A stretch of 19,960 nucleotides of DNA from B33-G16 sp046498285 (lineage in GTDB: Bacteria; Desulfobacterota; DSM-4660; Desulfatiglandales; B25-G16): NCBI GenBank assembly GCA_046498285.1, contig JAWOBA010000025.1:1-19960 (forward strand), written 5' to 3'. A model generated the notes under the pieces. It ran no database searches, was not told the DNA's origin, and saw nothing but the letters and a program-made list of their open reading frames with translations. Positions 6,374-13,129 of the stretch are shown here, in pieces. The position numbers and the translations under genes are program-made. How positions within the stretch are numbered: the stretch's first letter is position 1; each line of letters begins with the position of its first letter.

Positions 6374-7110
6374 AAGAAAATAATGGCAGGAGTTCTTTGC
6401 AGGTAAAGAATCTTGTAAAATCTTACGGGAGGAGGGCAGTAGTCAATAAGGTTAATTTAGCGGTCAACAGAGGGCAAATTGTTGGACTTCTCGGACCGAA
6501 TGGTGCTGGTAAGACGACCACTTTTTATATGATAGTGGGCTTAATTAAGGCTAAGGAAGGCCAAATATTTTTGGAAGGAAAAGACATTACTCATGAGCCA
6601 ATGTATATAAGGGCACGGCAAGGTGTTAACTATTTGTCCCAGGAACCGTCAGTATTCAGAAAACTTACCGTGGAAGAAAATCTTTTAGCTATTATGGAGG
6701 TTATAGACGTACCAGTCCAGGAAAGACAATCCTTGCTTCAGTCTCTATTATCTGAATTGAACATAGGCCACTTGGCCAAACAAAAGGCCTATTCTCTCTC
6801 TGGCGGCGAGAGAAGGAGGCTTGAAATTACAAGGTCTATGATTACTCACCCCAAATTTATTTTACTTGATGAACCATTTGCGGGCATTGACCCTATGGCT
6901 ATTAATGATATCAAGCAAATTGTTAAAGGGCTTAAGGAAAAAAATCTGGGGATATTGATATCAGACCATAATGTAAGAGAAACACTGGATGTCTGTGATC
7001 TTGCTTACATTATAAATAACGGAGAGATTATCGATTCAGGCATGCCCAAAAAAATTGCTGCTAGTGGGATAGTTCGGTCTGTTTATTTAGGAGAAGATTT
7101 CAATTTGTAG
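6370..7110 (+). CDS. lptB: Lipopolysaccharide export ABC transporter ATP-binding protein LptB
   Basis: The product has 246 residues, the normal LptB length. It shows a Walker A GPNGAGKTT (42-50), Q-loop Gln91 in YLSQEPSVFRKLT, ABC signature LSGGE (143-147), Walker B FILLDE (163-168), D-loop and the switch histidine His200 in ISDHN. The stretch LSGGERRRLEITRSM and DEPFAGIDPMAI are typical of LptB rather than other ABC ATPases. It dimerises under LptF/LptG and powers extraction of lipopolysaccharide from the inner membrane. Its ATG overlaps the lptA stop and is preceded by an AAGGAGG-containing tract. lptF and lptG are not nearby, as is usual. Confidence 0.97.
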   Translation: MKENNGRSSLQVKNLVKSYGRRAVVNKVNLAVNRGQIVGLLGPNGAGKTTTFYMIVGLIKAKEGQIFLEGKDITHEPMYIRARQGVNYLSQEPSVFRKLTVEENLLAIMEVIDVPVQERQSLLQSLLSELNIGHLAKQKAYSLSGGERRRLEITRSMITHPKFILLDEPFAGIDPMAINDIKQIVKGLKEKNLGILISDHNVRETLDVCDLAYIINNGEIIDSGMPKKIAASGIVRSVYLGEDFNL

Positions 7111-7678
7111 ATGTATGGTTTATGAATTTCCCTTAGTACCAAAGGTGCGCACCCATTATAAAATGGGAACAGACAACAAATAACCCCGGCGCTTTACTTC
7201 AGGGTTACACATGAAAGAAACTCCCTGCTGAACATGGACATGTCTTTTTTTTACTCTGCCCTGGCATGGTTCAGGGAAATAGGCGCTTGTAAATGGCGCA
7301 CACAGGCTGGCTCCTCAGTGCTGAGGTTTATATGGGGAGGTACATCGGTTTAAAATGGCCGTGTACAGGGCCTTGTTATGAGGGCAAGGCAAAAAAGACA
7401 TGCTCATACTCTTTTCTCTGCCGAGTTTCGTAAGAGGTTGGCAGGTTCACGGTTCAAGGGTTCCCGATAAAATCGGGCTTGGCGGCTTTACCTTAGCACT
7501 GGCCCCGCCAGCCGTCTGTCGGGCAAGTATGTTCATATTTTCTAACCCTGACTTTAGACCTGAGTGGTACTGTAAAAATTTAAATAGTTTATAACATATC
7601 TTTTATCAGCGCAAATTCGCCTGATCCAATTCTATCGGAACAGGCGGGTCCGTAGCCAAATTAATTTGCCTATTTATT
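7111..7678. other. Structured gene-free gap between lptB and rpoN
   Basis: There are 568 bases with no credible gene. The gap holds several short perfect hairpins: CCCATT/AATGGG near 7150-7170, CCTCAG/CTGAGG near 7315-7325, CCCGAT/ATCGGG (7463-7477) inside a GGTTCAC/GGTTCAAGGGTTC word cluster (7444-7466), and a larger nested hairpin at 7611-7669. None is followed by a proper U-tract, so no intrinsic terminator is called. In most proteobacteria lptB and rpoN are nearly adjacent, so this gap looks like accumulated intergenic repeats. Confidence 0.75.
7611..7669. repeat. Nested inverted repeat in the rpoN leader
   Basis: The outer arms GCAAATT (7611-7617) and AATTTGC (7663-7669) enclose inner arms CGCCTG (7618-7623) and CAGGCG (7641-7646), with three further possible pairs (TCC/GGA) inside after a mismatch. 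It ends 9 bases before the rpoN ATG, where a ribosome-binding site would be expected. Confidence 0.55.
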
Positions 7679-9130
7679 ATGGTACTTGAACTTAAACAAT
7701 CAGTTAAGATGAGTCAGCGGCTTGTAATGACCCCGCAATTACAGCAAGCCATCAAATTCTTACAGCTTTCGAGACTGGAACTCTGTCAGACAATAAATCA
7801 AGAAGTGGAAATCAATCCATTATTGGAGGAAATACCTAGCGATGAAGTACAAGAAAAATTGCAGGAAGAGGAAAAGAAAGAGGAACCTGCTAAAAAGGAT
7901 GAAATTTCCCCACCAGAGGTAACCATAAAAGAAACATTAAGGGAAGATTTTGACTGGGATGCTTATATTTCAGAATATAATACAGCATGGGTAAGCTCGC
8001 CACATGAAAGCAGAGAAGACACACCGTCATTTGAAAACTTTATTTCTCCTAAAACAAATCTCTACTCCCATCTTATGTGGCAACTACAGGTTGGCAATCT
8101 TGATGAAGGACAAAGAGAGATTGGGGAATACATTATTGGTAATATAGATTCCAATGGATACCTTAAGGCCTCAGTTGATAATATTATTAAGTTCACTCAT
8201 AAATCAAGGAAAGAGGTATTAAACGTACTGGATGTTATTCACGAGTTTGACCCTGTTGGTGTCGGGGCAAGAGATAACAGGGAGTGTCTCTTGATCCAGC
8301 TCCACTTTCAGGGCCTGGATGGGAGCATTGCAGAAAAGATAGTGACTAACCACATGAAGGATTTGGAGAAAAAAAGATATCATCATATTGCTAAGAGTCT
8401 GGATGTTTCCTTAGAGGAGGTTTTAAAAGCTGTTTCTTGTATAGCCTCTTTAGAGCCTAAACCAGGCCGCTTCTACAACGATGAAGAAACCATGTATGTA
8501 ACTCCCGATGTTTATGTCTATAAAATAGGGGATGAGTTTGTTATTCTCTTGAATGAGGATGGTCTTCCAAAATTAAGAATCAGTTCTTTTTATAAAGAGA
8601 TCCTTGCAAGGCAAGATAACACATCCAATGATGCAAGAGAATACATCCGTGATAAACTAAAAAGCGCTTCCTGGCTCATTAAAAGCATAAATCAAAGACA
8701 AAAAACTATCTATAAAGTTTCAGAGAGCATTCTAAAATTCCAAAGGGATTTTTTTGAATTTGGTGCTTCGAATTTAAAACCAATGGTTTTGAGGGATGTG
8801 GCGGAAGATATACAAATGCATGAATCCACGGTGAGCAGGGTCATGAATAACAAATATATGTATACCCCATTTGGAATTTTCGTGCTAAAATATTTCTTGA
8901 ATAGTACTATACAATCAGTTGATGGAGTGGATAAAATTGGCTCTTTACGCGTTAAGGAAAACCTTAAAAAAATAATAAGAGAGGAAGATAAGTCCAAGCC
9001 TTTTAGCGACCAAGAAATAGTAAACATTTTAGCTCGCTCAAATATCAATATAGCGCGGAGGACTGTGGCCAAGTATAGGGAGATGCTTAAAATTCTTCCA
9101 TCGAATCAAAGGAAGAATTCTTACAGATAG
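7679..9130 (+). CDS. rpoN: RNA polymerase sigma-54 factor
   Basis: The product has 483 residues, a standard length. Region I (residues 1-50) has the glutamine/leucine-rich activator-response sequence including SQRLVMTPQLQQAIKFLQLSRLEL. An acidic, low-complexity region II follows (about 51-125), then the core-binding domain. A helix-turn-helix lies at about 370-392 (LRDVAEDIQMHESTVSRVMNN), and the RpoN box ARRTVAKYRE is at 459-468. RpoN directs polymerase to -24/-12 promoters and needs AAA+ activators. The start is set by homology to the conserved N-terminus. No Shine-Dalgarno is visible, and a hairpin-forming repeat ends 9 bases upstream. It is followed by hpf, ptsN and a PTS IIA gene, the classical rpoN neighbourhood. 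Confidence 0.98.
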   Translation: MVLELKQSVKMSQRLVMTPQLQQAIKFLQLSRLELCQTINQEVEINPLLEEIPSDEVQEKLQEEEKKEEPAKKDEISPPEVTIKETLREDFDWDAYISEYNTAWVSSPHESREDTPSFENFISPKTNLYSHLMWQLQVGNLDEGQREIGEYIIGNIDSNGYLKASVDNIIKFTHKSRKEVLNVLDVIHEFDPVGVGARDNRECLLIQLHFQGLDGSIAEKIVTNHMKDLEKKRYHHIAKSLDVSLEEVLKAVSCIASLEPKPGRFYNDEETMYVTPDVYVYKIGDEFVILLNEDGLPKLRISSFYKEILARQDNTSNDAREYIRDKLKSASWLIKSINQRQKTIYKVSESILKFQRDFFEFGASNLKPMVLRDVAEDIQMHESTVSRVMNNKYMYTPFGIFVLKYFLNSTIQSVDGVDKIGSLRVKENLKKIIREEDKSKPFSDQEIVNILARSNINIARRTVAKYREMLKILPSNQRKNSYR

Positions 9131-9342
9131 CGAAAACCTGCCTCAAACCTGCACAATTCAAATATTTCTTTATAGGACAACTGAGCAAGTTTGGTGCTAT
9201 AGGGTTACTCGGTTACATTCCTGATACATTATCAGCAGCCCCATTTTGAGCCTCCCCTGCCCTTCCCGATTAACTAGTAAGGGAGACCTTGCGAACAAAT
9301 GGTAAGATCTTGGGTTATGAAGACCTGAACTAACAACGAGGT

Positions 9343-9372
9343 TTGACTTTGAATCATTTTTTTGGTAATTAT
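9343..9372 (+). promoter_or_regulatory. Candidate sigma-70 promoter for hpf
   Basis: TTGACT (9343-9348, 5 of 6) and AATTAT (9367-9372, 4 of 6) are 18 bases apart. The predicted start near 9379 is just upstream of the AAGGAGG at 9384-9390. The 265-base gap after rpoN is consistent with hpf having its own promoter. Confidence 0.4.
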
Positions 9373-9395
9373 CCATTTTCTTTAAGGAGGACAGA

Positions 9396-9935
9396 ATGGA
9401 CATATCTTTTACTTTTCGGCATATGGAACCATCAACAGAATTGAGATCGTATGTTGAAGAAAAGGTCTATAAAGTAAAGAAGTACTGTGATACACCTGTT
9501 GAGGCCCATGTTGTGCTATCAATAGAGAAATTTCGACATATTGCTGACATGACCCTATCTCTTGACAGAAACAAAATTAAGGCTATAGATGAAAGTGATG
9601 ACATGTATTCCTCTATAGATCAGGTAATGGATAAGATTGAAGAGCAGGTCAGAAGGTTAATGTCTCGAAAAAAGGATTACAGACCGGAAAATAAAGATAG
9701 CGATTATTTAAGCAGTGATATAGACACTCAAGAAGGACAAGCAGAATCAGGGCCTGCGATCATAAAAACAGAGATAGAGGACATTAAACCCATGGATATA
9801 AATGAGGCGGCAATGCAAATAGATATGTCAAAAAAGAATTTTCTTGTGTTTACTAATTCTAAATCAAATAGTATTAACATTATTTATAAACGAAATGATG
9901 GAAATTTAGGTCTCATTGAGACAGCTCCCAAATAG
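9396..9935 (+). CDS. hpf: Long-form ribosome hibernation promoting factor
   Basis: The product has 179 residues in two domains. The N-terminal HPF/YfiA domain (about 1-100: ISFTFRHMEPSTELRSYVEEKV, AHVVLSIEKFRHIADMTL, DMYSSIDQVMDKIEEQVRR) binds the 30S subunit and blocks the decoding centre. The C-terminal dimerisation domain (about 128-177: KPMDINEAAMQIDMSKKNFLVF, NIIYKRNDGNLGLIE) marks the long form, which pairs two 70S ribosomes directly into 100S particles. The two are joined by an acidic linker. A strong AAGGAGG sits 5 bases before the ATG. Location between rpoN and ptsN is the conserved one. Long HPF is usual in deltaproteobacteria and Firmicutes, whereas E. coli has the short form here. 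Confidence 0.96.
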   Translation: MDISFTFRHMEPSTELRSYVEEKVYKVKKYCDTPVEAHVVLSIEKFRHIADMTLSLDRNKIKAIDESDDMYSSIDQVMDKIEEQVRRLMSRKKDYRPENKDSDYLSSDIDTQEGQAESGPAIIKTEIEDIKPMDINEAAMQIDMSKKNFLVFTNSKSNSINIIYKRNDGNLGLIETAPK

Positions 9936-9955
9936 TTATTGGCAAGGAAAAAAGG

Positions 9956-10417
9956 ATGAAACTTTCTGAAATATTTAAACCACAGCTAATTATTTCCGAT
10001 TTAAAGGCTCAGGATAAGAAGGGCGTTCTGGAAGAACTTTCACAGGTTATAACTGAACAAAATCCATCTTTAAACAAGAGATCTGTTCTTCAGGTTCTTT
10101 TAGAAAGAGAAAGGCTGGGCAGTACTGGAATAGGTGACGGGATTGCTTTACCTCATGGTAAATTACCAGAGTTGAGTACTCTCTTAATCTCTTTTGGAAG
10201 AAGTATTCATGGCCTGGATTTTGATTCCATAGATGAACAACCTGCATATCTTTTCTTTCTTTTGCTTGCACCTGAAAACTCAGCTGGCATGCACCTAACG
10301 GCCCTGGCCAAAATATCAAAAATGTTAAAAGATGGTAATTTTAGACAGCGATTGATGAGGGCAAAATCGGGGAAAGAAATTTATAAGGTTATAACAGATA
10401 TGGATAAAGAACTTTAA
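9956..10417 (+). CDS. ptsN: PTS IIA-Ntr-like nitrogen regulatory protein
   Basis: The product has 153 residues of the fructose/mannitol IIA fold. GSTGIGDGIALPHGK (about 55-69) contains the phospho-accepting His67. LLERERLGSTGIG precedes it, and HLTALAKISKMLKD marks the C-terminal helix. In proteobacteria this protein takes phosphate through a nitrogen PTS relay and regulates potassium transport, sensor kinases and metabolism without transporting sugar. The Shine-Dalgarno is a purine-rich AAGGAAAAAAGG directly before the ATG. It lies 20 bases after hpf and 9 bases before the next PTS gene, so the three are very likely co-transcribed. No enzyme I, NPr or rapZ is in the window. Confidence 0.93.
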   Translation: MKLSEIFKPQLIISDLKAQDKKGVLEELSQVITEQNPSLNKRSVLQVLLERERLGSTGIGDGIALPHGKLPELSTLLISFGRSIHGLDFDSIDEQPAYLFFLLLAPENSAGMHLTALAKISKMLKDGNFRQRLMRAKSGKEIYKVITDMDKEL

Positions 10418-10426
10418 TTTTTTCAA

Positions 10427-10834
10427 ATGATTGGCTTACTTATAATAACTCATTCGCAATTGGCAAGAGAACTCCTTAATGCAGCTAGGTTTATAGTAGG
10501 CTCTATAGAGGCAGCAGGGTTTATTTCTATTGACACAGCAAAGGACAGTAAGAAATTAAGAAATGCAATCAAGCAAAAATTAGACTCTCTCGATCAAGGA
10601 AATGGTGTGTTAGTTCTGGTAGACATGTTTGGGGGCACGCCGTCAAATTTAGCCCTGTCTTTTCTTCAAAAAGATAAGGTAGAGGTATTAACAGGGGTAA
10701 ATTTGCCAATGGTATTGGCTATTGCCCATAATAGGAAAGAGAAAAGTCTTGCAGAAGTGGCGGATATAGCAAAAAGCGCGGGACAAAGAAGTGTTTCCCT
10801 GGCAAGTGAATTATTAACACCACAAGAAAATTGA
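10427..10834 (+). CDS. PTS mannose-family IIA component
   Basis: The product has 135 residues with the mannose-family IIA fold: MIGLLIITHSQLARELL at the N-terminus with His9 as the phosphorylation site, VLVLVDMFGGTPSNLA (about 61-76), and VLTGVNLPMVL. The usual sequence is THGxLA; here Ser replaces Gly after the histidine. In deltaproteobacteria such a gene commonly closes the rpoN-hpf-ptsN block and can belong either to a sugar transporter or to a regulatory phosphorelay. No IIB, IIC or IID genes follow, so a regulatory role is more likely here. The start ATG has no obvious Shine-Dalgarno and lies 9 bases after the ptsN stop, which suggests translational coupling. Confidence 0.9.
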   Translation: MIGLLIITHSQLARELLNAARFIVGSIEAAGFISIDTAKDSKKLRNAIKQKLDSLDQGNGVLVLVDMFGGTPSNLALSFLQKDKVEVLTGVNLPMVLAIAHNRKEKSLAEVADIAKSAGQRSVSLASELLTPQEN

Positions 10835-10894
10835 GTATTTTGATTTTGACTATTCAACTACTAAACCCCATAACGATATAATCAGGAGGTAGTC

Positions 10895-11902
10895 ATGGCA
10901 GTAAAGGTTGGGATTAATGGTTTCGGGCGTATAGGTAGAATGGTATTTAGGGCAGCATATACAAGGGATGATATTGAATTTTTAGCATTCAATGATCTTA
11001 CAGACCCTCATACCCTTGCTCATCTTCTTAAATATGATTCAGTGCATGGGATACTTAAGGCTAATATTGAAGATGAGGAAAACGCTATTGTAGTTAATGG
11101 AAAAAGGATACAAGTTATCTCGGAAAAAGACCCGGGGAAACTTCCCTGGAAAGATCTTGGCGTGGATGTCGTTTTGGAATCCACCGGCCTTTTTAGAGAC
11201 CGATCCAAGGCATCTAAACATTTAGATGCAGGGGCAAAAAAGGTGATCATTTCAGCACCAGCCCCGGATCCGGATGTCACTCTGGTGATCGGAGTCAACG
11301 AGAATCAGTACGATCCCAAAAATCATTCTATCATCTCAAATGCATCATGTACCACAAATAGCCTAGCCCCAGTGTGTAAAGTTTTATTAGATACGTTTGG
11401 CATTAAGAAAGGGCTTATGACAACTATACATTCATACACAACCGATCAAAGACTGCTTGATTTTCCCCATAGCGATCTCAGAAGGGCCAGGGCAGCAGCT
11501 GTTTCTATGATCCCAACAACCACGGGAGCGGCAAAGGCAGTTTCACTGGTTATTCCTGAACTTGAAGGTAAGATGAACGGAATGGCATTAAGGGTTCCTA
11601 CCCCTAATGTCTCATTAACTGATCTTGTAGCCCAGCTTAATAGACCCGCATCTGCTCAAGAGGTTAATAAGGCCTTTGAAGAGGCCTCTCAGGGCAGCAT
11701 GAAAGGTATTATTGAGTATTGCACCGAGCCCCTTGTTTCTGCTGATTTTAATGGCATTACTGCTTCTACTGCTGTGGATTCCCTATCTACCATGTCTATT
11801 GGTGAAGATATGGTAAAAATACTCGCATGGTATGATAATGAGTTCGGATACGCAAACAGGCTGGTAGACCTTGCTGTTTATATTGCCAAGAGTCTGGATT
11901 GA
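10895..11902 (+). CDS. gap: Glyceraldehyde-3-phosphate dehydrogenase, type I
   Basis: The product has 335 residues. The NAD-binding start is VGINGFGRIGRMVFRA, and the active site is SNASCTTNSLAP with catalytic Cys152 and partner His180 in MTTIHSYTTDQ. Other family blocks are PTTTGAAKAV, NGMALRVPTPNVSLTDLV and WYDNEFGYANRLVDLA. The enzyme interconverts glyceraldehyde-3-phosphate and 1,3-bisphosphoglycerate in glycolysis or gluconeogenesis. A strong AGGAGGT lies just before the ATG. A TATAAT (10877-10882) sits too close to the start to be a normal promoter, and no good -35 pairs with it. The next conserved glycolytic gene (pgk) does not follow; the repeat region does. Confidence 0.97.
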   Translation: MAVKVGINGFGRIGRMVFRAAYTRDDIEFLAFNDLTDPHTLAHLLKYDSVHGILKANIEDEENAIVVNGKRIQVISEKDPGKLPWKDLGVDVVLESTGLFRDRSKASKHLDAGAKKVIISAPAPDPDVTLVIGVNENQYDPKNHSIISNASCTTNSLAPVCKVLLDTFGIKKGLMTTIHSYTTDQRLLDFPHSDLRRARAAAVSMIPTTTGAAKAVSLVIPELEGKMNGMALRVPTPNVSLTDLVAQLNRPASAQEVNKAFEEASQGSMKGIIEYCTEPLVSADFNGITASTAVDSLSTMSIGEDMVKILAWYDNEFGYANRLVDLAVYIAKSLD

Positions 11903-11973
11903 TGAGCCATAGCTTGAGAATTTGCTTCTTTGCCGTAGACAAAAGTAGGCCGGTCTGCCAGATGCCGATTTAG

Positions 11974-11995
11974 AAGCTCGCAACCTTACGAGCTT
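11974..11995 (+). terminator. Weak hairpin after gap, possible terminator
   Basis: AAGCTCG (11974-11980) pairs with CGAGCTT (11989-11995) around an 8-base loop, followed only by TGCAT rather than a run of T. It could stop transcription after the dehydrogenase gene, but the missing U-tract makes this uncertain. Confidence 0.3.
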
Positions 11996-12147
11996 TGCAT
12001 AACCTCTATTGATCTAAAGACGATGGACTTTTTGGAAGTGACTGGTGGCTTCCGGCTCGACTCCGTCCTGGAGGGGCCTCCGTCCCGGAAGGTAGAGCCT
12101 CCCACTCGGAGAGAAGGGTGCTTTCTTTTCGTAACGTATCAGTGGGC

Positions 12148-12515
12148 GAGTTTTGCTCTCTCCGCATTGCCTCGTTAAATCGGGATTTTAGGGACATGGT
12201 TGACTTCGTTGACGTATTCCCTTTTTTGAACCACAAAGCCGTAAGGTACACAAAGCAAGGACTGCCCCTTAGGGGAAACTATGTATGTCCGGCGTTTAAC
12301 CCGCCGGACATACAATATTTACTTCGCCTCGCCCCGTTGAATTTTTATCCCGTTAAACCATATCGTTTAACTGGGACCAAAGGACAGCGAAGCGTATTCA
12401 ACTGGGGTGTTCTTTGCGTCTTCGTGGTTCAAAAAAGGGAATAAGTCAACAAAGTCAACCATGTCCCTGAGATCCCGATTTACCGGGGCAATGCGGATAG
12501 AGCAAAATTTATCTC
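12148..12515. repeat. Long inverted arms of the inserted element
   Basis: The left arm includes GCATTGCCTCGTTAAATCGG, GGGACATGGTTGACTTCGTT and CCCTTTTTTGAACCAC. The right arm reads the inverse: GTGGTTCAAAAAAGGG, AGTCAACCATGTCCCT, ATCCCGATTTACCGGGGCAA. RNA from either strand could form a very long stem. Confidence 0.7.
12251..12323 (+). repeat. 73-base direct repeat, copy 1 (second at 12621-12693)
   Basis: It begins CAAAGCAAGGACTGCCCC and ends ACAATATTTACTT. The copy at 12621-12693 differs at only two positions by eye. It contains the hairpin GTATGTCCGGCG (12283-12294), loop TTTAACC, CGCCGGACATAC (12302-12313), a perfect 12-bp stem. In copy 2 (12653-12683) one C is T, turning one G-C pair into a G-U pair in RNA, so the fold is kept. 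Confidence 0.85.
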
Positions 12516-12615
12516 TGGCGGGCTCCCCCATGGATACGTTGCTGAAAAGACCAGCCCGGGAGCCTTGGAACTGAAAAAAAGCCCATCGTCTTTAGATCAA
12601 TAGGGGTTAAGCAAA

Positions 12616-12990
12616 TGTCTCAAAGCAAGGACTGCCCCTTAGGCGAAACTATGTATGTCCGGCGTTTAACCCGTCGGACATACAATATTTACTTTGTGTT
12701 CTTTGCGTCTTCGTGGTTTACCCAGTTCAATCCCGAAGGGCTATTTAACCGGGGTTCAAAAAAAGGAATAAGTCAACGAAGTCAACAATGTCCCTGAGAT
12801 CCCGATTTATCGGGGCAATGCGGAGTGAGCAAAATTTATCTCTCTGGCGGTCTCCCCCATGGATACGTTGCTGAAAAGACCAGCCCGGGAGCCTTGGCCT
12901 CCGGCCCGACTCCGTCCTGGAGGGGACTCCGCCCCGGAAGGGAGGGCCTACGCCCCGGAGGGAGCTGAAAAAAAGTCAATCCTCTTTAGG
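12616..12990 (+). repeat. Partial duplicate of the composite repeat
   Basis: This copy carries the second 73-base repeat (12621-12693), the right arm of the inner element (from about 12755: GTCAACGAAGTCAACAATG, ATCCCGATTTATCGGGGC), the same junction GATACGTTGCTGAAAAG, and then the full right half of the outer unit with its second GC-rich block. It ends in a decayed inner terminal sequence near 12990. Because it shares the inner/outer junction with the first composite, it probably arose by duplication of the composite and not by an independent insertion. Confidence 0.65.
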
Positions 12991-13129
12991 GAAATATGAG
13001 TTCTGTAATAAAGCTCTCAGGTAATCGTTTTAGTTGAAGGCACAACTCGAGTTCTATGAATCGCTTTCTTTTTATCTTTCAAATTCAAACCAACAATGTG
13101 CATACAGTCTTATTAGAAGGGAGATTCTT

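Larger units (their letters stand above)
12123..12543 (+). mobile_element. 421-base inverted-repeat element inserted in the palindromic unit
   Basis: The ends are imperfect inverted repeats: CTTTTCGTAACGTATC at the left and GATACGTTGCTGAAAAG at the right. TGCT flanks the insert on both sides (12119-12122 and 12540-12543) but occurs once in the uninterrupted unit (complement of 1774-1777). This fits a 4-base target duplication, although TGCT could also belong to the ends. Long inner arms of about 85 bases (12148-12233 and 12425-12515) are inverted copies of each other at roughly 90 percent identity by eye. The 190-base middle has a perfect 12-bp hairpin and further inverted words. There is no transposase, so it would be non-autonomous. 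The alternative is a structured intergenic repeat that grew by recombination. Confidence 0.5.
11995..12615 (+). repeat. Composite repeat: palindromic unit split by a second element
   Basis: The left end TTTGCATAACCTCTATTG continues into ATCTAAAGACGATGGAC and a T-run. The right end (about 12574-12615) is its inverted form, ending TAGGGGTTAAGCAAA. The left half (to 12122) matches the inverted sequence at 1777-1876 almost base for base. The right flank GAAAAGACCAGCCCG matches 1759-1773. About 70 bases of the second GC-rich block, present in the 1640-1876 copy and in the 12616-12990 copy, are missing here. Everything between 12123 and 12543 is extra relative to the uninterrupted copy. Confidence 0.75.
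11903..13129. other. Long gene-free stretch filled with nested repeats
   Basis: There are about 1.2 kb between the dehydrogenase gene and the chosen hisS start. After a 90-base spacer it is almost entirely repeat: a split repeat unit (11995-12615), a second element inside it (12123-12543), and a partial duplicate of the composite (12616-12990). Open frames of 60-108 codons that cross it run through inverted arms and hairpins and are not credible genes. The last 140 bases before hisS are AT-rich leader. Confidence 0.85.

Noticed and set aside
10877..10882. TATAAT as a promoter for the dehydrogenase gene
   Set aside because: It lies 12 bases before the ATG, so transcription would start in the ribosome-binding site; no -35 at 16-18 bases.
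12118..12444. 108-codon plus-strand open frame in the repeat region
   Set aside because: It runs through one inverted arm, the hairpin loop and part of the other arm of the repeat element; no ribosome-binding site and no protein-like pattern.
11995..12990. CRISPR array
   Set aside because: Repeats are few, long, inverted and unevenly spaced; no short regular repeat-spacer pattern and no cas gene.
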